In this document: piece after piece, positions 8,531-15,152 of the stretch
Layout of the letters: each line of letters begins with the position of its first letter
How positions within the stretch are numbered: position 1 is the stretch's first letter
Source of the DNA: JBJXHN01 sp046233135
GTDB taxonomy: Bacteria > Pseudomonadota > Alphaproteobacteria > Rhodospirillales > Rhodospirillaceae
Reading direction: 5' to 3'
NCBI GenBank assembly: GCA_046233135.1
Contig: JBJXHN010000003.1
Span: forward strand, 744,001 to 808,000
DNA length: 64,000 bases
Translations under genes and position numbers: made by a program
Notes under the pieces: model-generated
Seen by the model: only the letters and a program-made list of their open reading frames with translations
Told to the model about the DNA's origin: nothing
Database searches by the model: none

Positions 8531-9088
8531 ATGACGACTCTACGCCTTCCTCTCGCTTTCCGTAACAGCCCCCGCCGGATCTGGATCCTGGTCATCGCGG
8601 CGGTTCTGCTGGGCGGTTACCTGCTGCTGCTGAATCACGAAGAGCAGGTGATGGAGGACTATTACGACACCCTCCGCCGCGAGAACGTGGAGCTTTATCT
8701 GATGAAGGTCCGGCAGGCGCACGGGTTCCGCACCTTCCTGAAGGAATACCTGACCATCCACGACTACGGCACGCCAAAGGTCGAAGTGCCGCCGTTCATG
8801 GTCGGCCGCTGGGCGCTGTTCGCCGAGGAAAAGCGGGTCAGCGACGCCTTCCTGCCGGAATCGTGCCTGAACAGCCTGGAGATCGAAGACGGCCAGGTGA
8901 AGCGCCTGGGTGAAACCACGACCCGCTATCCCGCTGCCTACACCATGTCCGGCTCCACCCTGACCGCCCACCTGGACACCGACGAGACGATGGCCATCAA
9001 GGCCGTGGGCTACGGCAGCCATCTTCATCACATCGAAGTCACCCTGCCCGGTGAAAACGCCCCGCGGTACGGGTACATGTGCCGGTAA
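8531..9088 (+). CDS. Membrane-anchored protein of unknown function
   Basis: I do not recognise this 185-residue protein. It has a short basic N-terminus, one membrane segment (about residues 17-35, ending LLLLN) and a soluble part of about 150 residues expected in the periplasm. The soluble part is rich in charged residues early (EDYYDTLRRENVELYLMKV, possibly helical) and beta-like later, with only two cysteines (C117 in PESCLN and the penultimate C184). The ATG at 8531 has AGGAA six bases upstream. The gene is followed after about 100 bases by the PAP2-like phosphatase on the same strand, so the two may be co-transcribed. Confidence 0.75.
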   Translation: MTTLRLPLAFRNSPRRIWILVIAAVLLGGYLLLLNHEEQVMEDYYDTLRRENVELYLMKVRQAHGFRTFLKEYLTIHDYGTPKVEVPPFMVGRWALFAEEKRVSDAFLPESCLNSLEIEDGQVKRLGETTTRYPAAYTMSGSTLTAHLDTDETMAIKAVGYGSHLHHIEVTLPGENAPRYGYMCR

Positions 9089-9194
9089 TAAAGCGACCGT
9101 GGCGGCCCCCGTTCACCAACCGCCACAAAACACCCCTTGCCATCCGGGGCCTTCCCGCCCATGACGGTTCCTTTACAGTCGTCCGGGAACCGCC

Positions 9195-10106
9195 ATGCCA
9201 CACCCTTCCGCCACCGTCAGCCGCCTGGAGCGCACCACCGGGCTGCTGCCGCACGAAGTGGTCTTCAACGCTTTCCTGCTGATCACCACGGTGCGACTCG
9301 CTCTGGCGGGGGGCGAGGCCTGGCCGTGGACCCTGTTTCACGGCACCATCCTGGGGATTGCCCTGGGGCTGACCGTCTGGTGCTGGCAGGATCCCACGCA
9401 GATGCGCTGGCGCCTGAGGCTGGGACTGTATGCCCTGGCCATCGGCCCCCTGTTCGCCCAGATGCGCCATTCCGTCCCGCTGATCCATCCGGGCAAGGAC
9501 GATGCCCTGCTGCAGTCCTGGGACAGCCTGATCTTCGGCGGCAACGCTTCTCTGGCCATGGAAGGCTGGATCTCCGATCCCCTGACCGAGGTCATGAGCT
9601 TCTGCTACGTGCTGTTCTTCCCCTATCTGGTGCTGTCCATCATCCGTGCCCTGGTCGGCCCGCTGCCCCGGGCCAAACGCTTCTTCAGCGGCCTGTTCAC
9701 CCTCTATGGCATCGGCTTCCTGGGCTACACCCTGCTGCCGGCCCTGGGTCCCTATGTCAGCCTTGCCGATCAGTTCTCCCGGCCACTGGGGGGCTATGGC
9801 CTGTCCTGGCTCAGCGCCAGCCTGTATCCCGCCGGCACCAATGAAGCAGACGTCTTCCCCAGCCTGCATGTGGCCATCACCGTCTTCATCCTGGCGATGG
9901 ACTGGACCACCAACCGGCGCCGCTGCCTGGTCTGGCTGCCGTTCTGTGTCGGGCTGTGGATCTCCACCCTTTACCTGCGCTACCACTATGCCACCGACGT
10001 GCTGGCCGGCTTTGCCCTGGCCGCCGTGGCCCTGACGGTGGTGCGCCTGGACCGGGTATCGCGGGAACCGGGCTTCCACGGCCGTACCGCCCCCAGCGAA
10101 GCCTGA
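9195..10106 (+). CDS. PAP2-superfamily (PAP2_3 type) membrane phosphatase
   Basis: Integral membrane protein of 303 residues with about six to seven hydrophobic helices. It carries the second and third PAP2 signature motifs, PSLHVAIT (about residues 222-229) and LRYHYATDVLAG (about 260-271), which supply the catalytic histidines and the aspartate. The classic first motif KxxxxxxRP is not evident, as in the Aur1/inositolphosphotransferase-like PAP2_3 group. It probably dephosphorylates or transfers a phospho-headgroup on a membrane lipid or polyprenyl phosphate. The exact substrate cannot be inferred. It follows the anchored protein at 8531 on the same strand. Confidence 0.85.
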   Translation: MPHPSATVSRLERTTGLLPHEVVFNAFLLITTVRLALAGGEAWPWTLFHGTILGIALGLTVWCWQDPTQMRWRLRLGLYALAIGPLFAQMRHSVPLIHPGKDDALLQSWDSLIFGGNASLAMEGWISDPLTEVMSFCYVLFFPYLVLSIIRALVGPLPRAKRFFSGLFTLYGIGFLGYTLLPALGPYVSLADQFSRPLGGYGLSWLSASLYPAGTNEADVFPSLHVAITVFILAMDWTTNRRRCLVWLPFCVGLWISTLYLRYHYATDVLAGFALAAVALTVVRLDRVSREPGFHGRTAPSEA

Positions 10107-10535
10107 TACGATCCACCAAAAAAAAAAACGGGACGACTGAAGAGTCGTCCCGTTCGATGAAGTCCTGCTCGAACCCCGAATGCCGGCGGATGGCGGGGAA
10201 GTGCGGTTCGGGTCCGCCGGCTATCGAGCTTCTCGATGAACAAGGCCCATTCGAGAGGTGTGCGCCTTCCGATCCGGAGATCGTCTTGGAAGGAACAGAG
10301 ATCGATGGAATAAAAGCAACCGGCGTGCCAGTTCTTGGCACAGGGTCAATACATTGATTTTCCTAAATTTCCCATTTTGGGCCAGTGGCCTCTGGTGCAA
10401 TATGGGCCATGCTCGATTTGCAATGTGCAAAGCAGCCTGCACAGACCACCAAACTGTTGCGCTTTGCGAAGGCTTGCTCCTTCGGCGGCATTCCCCATCT
10501 TTGCTTTTACGCCGTTTTCCGGAGCCCCTGTCCCC
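10107..10535. other. Long intergenic region upstream of threonine ammonia-lyase
   Basis: This 429-base gap holds no convincing gene. It contains a strong terminator reading leftward (10118-10153) and a 6-3-6 inverted repeat TTTGCAATGTGCAAA at 10417-10431 that could be an operator for the downstream gene. The stretch 10330-10450 is more AT-rich than its neighbours and probably holds the ammonia-lyase promoter. Open frames on both strands exist but none has a recognisable product. Confidence 0.5.
10118..10153 (-). terminator. Rho-independent terminator reading leftward
   Basis: Perfect 11-bp arms ACGGGACGACT and AGTCGTCCCGT close a GAAG tetraloop. A run of eleven A on the plus strand (10118-10128) becomes an eleven-U tract when read on the minus strand, so it is an ideal terminator for leftward transcription. 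It may also work weakly for the phosphatase gene ending at 10106. No minus-strand gene was recognised upstream of it. Confidence 0.8.
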
Positions 10536-11753
10536 ATGCCCAGTCCGTTCGCCATCACTCTTGAAGACATCCATGCGGCCCATGCCGCCATTGCTTCGGC
10601 GGTGCCGCCCAGTCCGCAGCATCTATCGCGCACCCTGTCGGCGATCACCGGGGCCGAGGTGACGGTAAAGTTCGAGAACCTTCAGTTCACCGCCTCATTC
10701 AAGGAGCGGGGCGCCCTGAACCGGCTGCTGGCCCTGGATGACGACGCCCGGACGCGGGGCGTGATCGCCATGAGCGCGGGCAATCACGCCCAGGGGGTGG
10801 CCTATCACGCCCAGCGGCTGGGGATCCCGGCGGTGATCGTCATGCCATCCTCCACCCCGTTCGTGAAAATCCGCCAGACGGAAGCCTTCGGTGCCCGGGT
10901 GGTACTGGCAGGAGAGACCGTACTGGACTGTCAGCCCACCACCGAAGAGATCCGCGTGAAAGAGGGGCTGACCTTCATCCACCCCTACGACGACCCCCTG
11001 GTGATGGCCGGACAGGGCACGGTGGCGATCGAGATGCTGGAGGAATCCCCGGATCTGGAGATCCTGATGGCTCCCATTGGCGGCGGAGGCCTGCTGTCGG
11101 GCATGGCCATTGCCGCCAAGGGCCTGAGACCGGACATCCGCCTGTATGGGGTAGAGGCCAGCCGCTACCCCTCGGCTCACAACCGCCTGAAGGGGCTGGG
11201 GCCGGTGCGCGGCGGGCCGACGGTGGCCGAGGGCATCGCCGTGAAGGAGCCGGGCACCCTGACCCTGCCGGTCATCGAGGCCCTGGTGGACGACATCCTG
11301 CTGGTGGATGAACCGGTGATCGAGGATGCGATCAACCTCTATGCCACCATCGAAAAGACGGTGGCCGAGGGCGCCGGCGCCGCTCCCCTGGCCGCGCTGC
11401 TGGCGCACAAGGCGGTCTTCGCCGGCCGCAAGGTGGGCATCGTGCTGTGTGGCGGCAATATCGATGCGCGGATCATGGCATCGGTGATGATGCGCAGTCT
11501 GGTGCGCGAGGGCCGCATGGCCAGCCTGGCCATCGAGGTCAACGACGTCCCCGGCCAGCTCGCCCGGGTGGCGGGGATCATCGGCGCCCAAGGCGGCAAC
11601 ATTGTCGAAGTGCAGCACCAGCGGCTGATGGCGGACATGTCGGTGAAGTCCGCCGACCTGGATGTGACCGTGGAAACCCGCGACCACGCCCACCTGACCC
11701 GGATCATCGAAGCGCTGACGGAGGCGGGATTTCCGGCACGGCGGAAATCATAG
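10536..11753 (+). CDS. Threonine ammonia-lyase with C-terminal ACT domain
   Basis: PLP-dependent threonine dehydratase of 405 residues, converting threonine to 2-oxobutyrate and ammonia. The PLP lysine is K56 in ASFKERGALN, the phosphate-binding glycine loop is PIGGGGLLSG, and a single ACT domain (about 330-402) follows with VNDVPGQLARVAGIIGAQG. This architecture, about 400 residues with one ACT domain, matches the ilvA/tdcB-like biodegradative group rather than the ~510-residue biosynthetic IlvA. The frame is open upstream, but ATG at 10536 gives the normal N-terminus and has GGAG upstream. It stands alone. Confidence 0.92.
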   Translation: MPSPFAITLEDIHAAHAAIASAVPPSPQHLSRTLSAITGAEVTVKFENLQFTASFKERGALNRLLALDDDARTRGVIAMSAGNHAQGVAYHAQRLGIPAVIVMPSSTPFVKIRQTEAFGARVVLAGETVLDCQPTTEEIRVKEGLTFIHPYDDPLVMAGQGTVAIEMLEESPDLEILMAPIGGGGLLSGMAIAAKGLRPDIRLYGVEASRYPSAHNRLKGLGPVRGGPTVAEGIAVKEPGTLTLPVIEALVDDILLVDEPVIEDAINLYATIEKTVAEGAGAAPLAALLAHKAVFAGRKVGIVLCGGNIDARIMASVMMRSLVREGRMASLAIEVNDVPGQLARVAGIIGAQGGNIVEVQHQRLMADMSVKSADLDVTVETRDHAHLTRIIEALTEAGFPARRKS

Positions 11754-11802
11754 AGCATCAAGCGGAAAAGCGGGACCCAGTTCTCCGGCCCACTTGATGC
11801 TC
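11753..11802. repeat. Palindromic repeat element, copy 1
   Basis: A 50-base element with perfect 10-bp terminal inverted repeats GAGCATCAAG and CTTGATGCTC starts at the last base of the ammonia-lyase stop codon. Its inner part (AGCGGAAAAGCGG) is shared with the element at 12211-12254. It resembles the short palindromic intergenic repeats common in alphaproteobacterial genomes. Confidence 0.65.
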
Positions 11803-11817
11803 CAGCCATGCACTCCC

Positions 11818-11863
11818 AAATAAAACCGCACTGAATCGATTCCGGTTTGACGCGGTTTTATTT
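11818..11863. repeat. AT-rich palindromic element
   Basis: Perfect 12-bp arms AAATAAAACCGC and GCGGTTTTATTT enclose a 22-base loop that contains the palindrome GAATCGATTC. It could be a transcription terminator or another dispersed palindrome; it stands out from the GC-rich surroundings. Confidence 0.5.
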
Positions 11864-11877
11864 AGAGCCCGATAGAA

Positions 11878-11910
11878 AAGGCCGCCCCGACGGTAGCCCA
11901 GGGCGGCCTT
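11878..11910. terminator. Bidirectional terminator between convergent genes
   Basis: Perfect 10-bp arms AAGGCCGCCC and GGGCGGCCTT close a 13-base loop. On the minus strand it is followed by UUUUCU, fitting the end of the Rop-like gene (stop at 11950). On the plus strand it is followed by CCTCTCTTC and can serve the ammonia-lyase. Confidence 0.7.
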
Positions 11911-11949
11911 CCTCTCTTCAGTCCCGGCTTATGGCCGAAGCTCAGGCGA

Positions 11950-12147
11950 TCAGGCCTGTTCCAGGGCCTTCAGCTCCGCCCGCTTGGCAGTCAGCAGCTG
12001 GTAGGCCTTATAGGTGGCTTCCGCCTGCTCCATGATCCCTTCCCAGCCGACAGGCAGTTCCTCGGACAGATCATGCAAATCCATCTTCGCCTGGGTGGCC
12101 CGGGCGTTCAGCTTCTTGATTTCAGCCTTCAGCTCTTCCGCGCTCAT
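11950..12147 (-). CDS. Rop-like / CCE_0567-family small protein
   Basis: A 65-residue, highly charged, all-helical protein, MSAEELKAEIKKLNARATQA onward, with the conserved block MDLHDLSEELPVGWE. I recognise it as the Rop-like (PF05082, CCE_0567) family, a helical hairpin usually encoded inside nitrogen-fixation clusters, where one member was reported as a metal-binding protein. Its function is not established. The ATG at 12147 is chosen because GGGGGA lies six bases upstream and it gives the usual family length. No other nif gene is in the window, so this is an orphan copy here. Confidence 0.8.
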   Translation of the reverse strand: MSAEELKAEIKKLNARATQAKMDLHDLSEELPVGWEGIMEQAEATYKAYQLLTAKRAELKALEQA

Positions 12148-12210
12148 GTAATCCCCCATTGTTCGCGGTTGCAGATGACCGACACCGCCCCATCCGGCCC
12201 CGGACAAGAA

Positions 12211-12254
12211 CATCGAGCGGAAAAGCGGTAATCTGGTTCCCGCTCCACTCGATG
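12211..12254. repeat. Palindromic repeat element, copy 2
   Basis: Terminal arms CATCGAG and CTCGATG flank an interior beginning CGGAAAAGCGG, the same as in copy 1 at 11753-11802, with an internally similar right half (GTTCCCGCTCCAC against GTTCTCCGGCCCAC). The two copies flank the Rop-like gene. Confidence 0.6.
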
Positions 12255-12359
12255 CCGATTTCAGCCGGTATTGAAGACGATTCGGAAAGGTCCTGCCAAG
12301 AAAAAGATTGTGAAACGCCCCACGTCCGCTCGAAGGTCCCTTCCATGGATCCGGCGGGT

Positions 12360-13100
12360 CTACTTTTTCCGGAGGATCACCTCGCAGTAGCTGACCCACG
12401 GAATCTGCAACGCCACGGGCACAGGGCGGAACAGCTCCTCCATCCTCCGCAGCACGGGGAAGCGATTATAATAGCCGTGGCCGGCAAACCCCCTGTGACG
12501 CTCGACCGTGTAGCCCAGCTTTTCGAAATACGTCCTCATCGATGCGGACGGAACGCCACACCGTTTGTAATAGGCCGGGAACTTGCCCTCTAGGCCTTCG
12601 ATATGGCGGGACGGCATGGCAAAACGCACCAACCGCCGGGACCAGGCCTCTGGCAGCACCCAATTGGCGAACAATGGAATGTTGGTCCGTGTGGGATAGA
12701 CATGAACCACATATCCGCCCGGACGGACCACGGCCGCCAGATTGGCATGAAGGGAATCGGGATCCCTGATGTGCTCCAGGAACATGCGGGAAAAGATCAG
12801 GTCGTATGTTCGACCGTCCATGGCTTCCAGAAAGGTCTGACGAGGGGCCGTCGCGTCGACGCATATCGTCGACCACGTTCCCTTCTTGTTCTTTTCCAGT
12901 TCGTTCGGGTCGATATCCAGGATCGTATAGTGGATATCGAGACCTTCGGCGGAGCAGAGTTCCGCGACGGGCTGCGCGCCCCCCCCCACGTCCAGGATCT
13001 CCCTGGCCCCTACATCTTCGATAAGGCCCAGGATGAACGAGGGGAACTTGCTGTACCCGATAAACTCGTCAATCAGGCCGATGGCTTTTTGCTCACTCAT
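12360..13100 (-). CDS. Class I SAM-dependent methyltransferase
   Basis: A 246-residue cytoplasmic methyltransferase of the Methyltransf_11/25 type. The SAM-binding motif I is EILDVGGGAQPVAE (about residues 34-47), motif II contains YTILDIDPNE, and motif IV/post-IV reads YDLIFSRMFLEHIRDP with the typical LRPGG-like element AVVRPGGYVVHVYP. The substrate is unknown. Base composition is clearly less GC-rich than that of neighbours, with codons such as ATA and TCG used freely, suggesting acquisition by transfer. It is monocistronic and lies between the repeat-flanked Rop-like gene and the CheD-like gene. Confidence 0.85.
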   Translation of the reverse strand: MSEQKAIGLIDEFIGYSKFPSFILGLIEDVGAREILDVGGGAQPVAELCSAEGLDIHYTILDIDPNELEKNKKGTWSTICVDATAPRQTFLEAMDGRTYDLIFSRMFLEHIRDPDSLHANLAAVVRPGGYVVHVYPTRTNIPLFANWVLPEAWSRRLVRFAMPSRHIEGLEGKFPAYYKRCGVPSASMRTYFEKLGYTVERHRGFAGHGYYNRFPVLRRMEELFRPVPVALQIPWVSYCEVILRKK

Positions 13101-13152
13101 TCATTCCCGTTCAATCAACACGGCCCCCAGGGCAAAGAATAGCGCCAGTGGC

Positions 13153-13755
13153 TCAGTCATAGATTTCGAGATCACCTGTGGTGGGGTCGGTGAACAGCAC
13201 CGGCGCCCGGCCCTCTTCCACTTCCAGCACCTGGGAGCCCTTGTTGTCGTCCAGCGGAATCACCCGGGAACGCCCCGTGGCCGGGAAGAACTGCACCCGG
13301 CGCACCACCGAACCGCCGGTCTCCTCTTCCATCATGCCGATACCCCAATCTTCCAGGTAGCGTTCGATGAAGGAGGTGGTGCGCGGTCCGGCCCCGACGT
13401 CGCTGCGATTGATCTCCGCCCCGCCGTAAAGCTTGGCTTCCAGCCGGGTGCGGCGGCAGCCATGGCGTTCCAGACTGCCGAACAGACGCTCCAGCACGTA
13501 GCCGCCATACTTCTCGGCCATGGCCTCCAGGTCCTCGGCGCCGAACAGCTGGGGCAGCAGCAGGCTCAGCATGCCGCCCATCTGCCGCTTGGGGTCGCGC
13601 AGGCACAGGCAGACCGCCGCCCCCACCTCGGCACTCAGCACCTCGTGGGCCGCAGCGCTGACGTGGTGTTCTCCGCGCAGGATGCGGACCACGGTCATGC
13701 CCGATTGCGCATCAACAAAGCGGCGGCGGGGCATCTCCCGCGTGGACACGGCCAT
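13153..13755 (-). CDS. CheD-like protein lacking the deamidase catalytic residues
   Basis: A 200-residue homologue of the chemoreceptor glutamine deamidase CheD. Family landmarks are clear: CLRDPKRQMGGM (51-62), RLEAKLYGGAEIN, DVGAGPRTTSFIERYL and a final RVIPLDD. In active CheD the catalytic Cys is in GSCV and the His in AHVMLP. Here the aligned segments read VGAAVCL and GMLSLLLP, so the cysteine is Ala47 and the histidine Ser64. The protein therefore should not deamidate. The ATG at 13755 is four bases from the end of the upstream pentapeptide gene, so the two form an operon. No other chemotaxis gene is present, so a binding or scaffold role is more likely. Confidence 0.8.
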   Translation of the reverse strand: MAVSTREMPRRRFVDAQSGMTVVRILRGEHHVSAAAHEVLSAEVGAAVCLCLRDPKRQMGGMLSLLLPQLFGAEDLEAMAEKYGGYVLERLFGSLERHGCRRTRLEAKLYGGAEINRSDVGAGPRTTSFIERYLEDWGIGMMEEETGGSVVRRVQFFPATGRSRVIPLDDNKGSQVLEVEEGRAPVLFTDPTTGDLEIYD

Positions 13756-13759
13756 GGCC

Positions 13760-14899
13760 TCAACCCTCCCCGGCCGGATCGTTGACCCGGGCATCGGTGA
13801 AGTCGGTCTCCACCATGCGGCCGGTGGGGCGCCCGTCGGCATCCAGCAGCGGCGCCTTTCCGGTGCGGATGTTGCCCAGATGCGCCCCCGTCAGATCCGT
13901 ATCCTTCAGCGAAGCGCCCCGCAGATCCGTATCGCAGAGGTTGGCGTCCACCAGCACCGCTCCGGACAGGTCGGCCAGCACCAGACTGGCATTGCGCAGG
14001 TCCGTGCCCACCATTAATGCGCCGGACAGGTTCGCCCCGGCGAGGTTGGAGCCCGACAGATCCAGCCCCGACAGATCCATTCCCGACAGGTCGGCAGCGG
14101 TGCCGGCGCCGTTCATCAGCCATTGCAGATGGCGTTCCAGCGCCTTCTGGATCAACGCCTGCTCCACATCGCTCTTGTCGGGCATGATGGCGCCGTCCAG
14201 CAGCGCCCCCAGCAGGTCGGCTCCGGCCAGGCTGGCGCTGCTCATATCCACGCCACTGAGGTCGGCATGGGACAACTGGGCGCCGCTGAAGTCGGAGTTG
14301 GTGAGCTTCGCCCCCGTCAGATTGGCGTGGTTCAGCTTCGCATTGGCCAGGGTGGCGCCGGACAGCTCCGCCTCCGACAGATCGGCGCCATCGCAGTTGG
14401 CTCCCGACAGGTTGGCATTCTCCAGCCGCGCCTTGGCCAGGGTGGCACCGGAGAAATCCGCGCCCGAGGCATCCACCCCGGTAAGAATGGCACCGGTGAA
14501 GTCCGCACCGGAAAGATCCTGAGGCACCGGAATCGGCCCCCCATCCGGGCCGCCATCGAAGCGCACCCCCTGGCGGAAGTTCTGGCCGGTCAGATCGCAG
14601 CCGGCCATCTTCGCCCCGGCCATGGAGGCCCCGCGCAATTCCGCCCCGGCCAGCTTGGTGCCGCGCATGTCCGCGCCATCCAGCTTGGCCTTGAACAGGT
14701 CCGCCCCGGTCAAATCCGTCTGCGCCAGATTGCATTGGGACAGGTTAGCGCCGCGCAGGATGACCTTGCGCAGATCGGCGCCCCAGAAATCCCGGCCGGT
14801 CAGATCCGCCCCGGACAGGTCGGCCTGCTTCCCGTCCGAATCCCCGCGCAGCCACTTCTTGTGAGCGTCGAGGGTGCGCAGAAGGGTCATGCGTTCCAT
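13760..14899 (-). CDS. Pentapeptide-repeat protein
   Basis: A 379-residue protein made almost wholly of pentapeptide repeats of the A(D/N)LxG type (for example ADLSGADLTG, GANLSQCNLAQTDLTG), expected to fold as a right-handed quadrilateral beta-helix. A short N-terminal helix LLRTLDAHKKWLRG precedes the repeats; similar L..H..W caps occur in other pentapeptide proteins. Two breaks interrupt the coil: a Gly/Pro-rich insert (VRFDGGPDGGPIPVPQ) and a helical insert (SDVEQALIQKALERHLQWL). No signal peptide is seen. Start at 14899 is uncertain; ATG at 14947 or 14890 is also possible. It is co-transcribed with the CheD-like gene. Confidence 0.85.
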   Translation of the reverse strand: MERMTLLRTLDAHKKWLRGDSDGKQADLSGADLTGRDFWGADLRKVILRGANLSQCNLAQTDLTGADLFKAKLDGADMRGTKLAGAELRGASMAGAKMAGCDLTGQNFRQGVRFDGGPDGGPIPVPQDLSGADFTGAILTGVDASGADFSGATLAKARLENANLSGANCDGADLSEAELSGATLANAKLNHANLTGAKLTNSDFSGAQLSHADLSGVDMSSASLAGADLLGALLDGAIMPDKSDVEQALIQKALERHLQWLMNGAGTAADLSGMDLSGLDLSGSNLAGANLSGALMVGTDLRNASLVLADLSGAVLVDANLCDTDLRGASLKDTDLTGAHLGNIRTGKAPLLDADGRPTGRMVETDFTDARVNDPAGEG

Positions 14900-15152
14900 T
14901 GGCGATCCGGGAAAACAAACAAAGGTCGTGTCAGTATAGACACTCATGGCCCGGTGGGAAGGGGCAAAGGCAGGTCGGAGGCACGAGAATCCCCCGGTGC
15001 GGCACCTCCGCAGGCCCGCCTACGCCCGCCGACGGAACCGGCCCTGGCCTTAAGGCGAGGTCGCCACTTCCGTCCAAGACCGATCCGTCCGCGATTCCCG
15101 TCCTCGCCGTTCCGCGATAGGCTGTCCGTCCCCGACCTGCGAGGCCCATCCG

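Noticed and set aside
9986..10243. Minus-strand frames of 85-150 codons over the phosphatase 3' end and the gap
   Set aside because: They run through the strong terminator and into the antisense of the phosphatase, and the products have no recognisable features.
10417..10560. A possible leader peptide (MLDLQCAKQPAQTT...) before threonine ammonia-lyase
   Set aside because: No run of threonine or branched-chain codons, no clear ribosome site and no attenuator hairpin ahead of the gene.
13153..14899. Pentapeptide-repeat protein as a quinolone-resistance (Qnr) or DNA-mimic protein
   Set aside because: The repeat interruptions and the coupled CheD-like gene do not match Qnr proteins, and there is no supporting neighbour.
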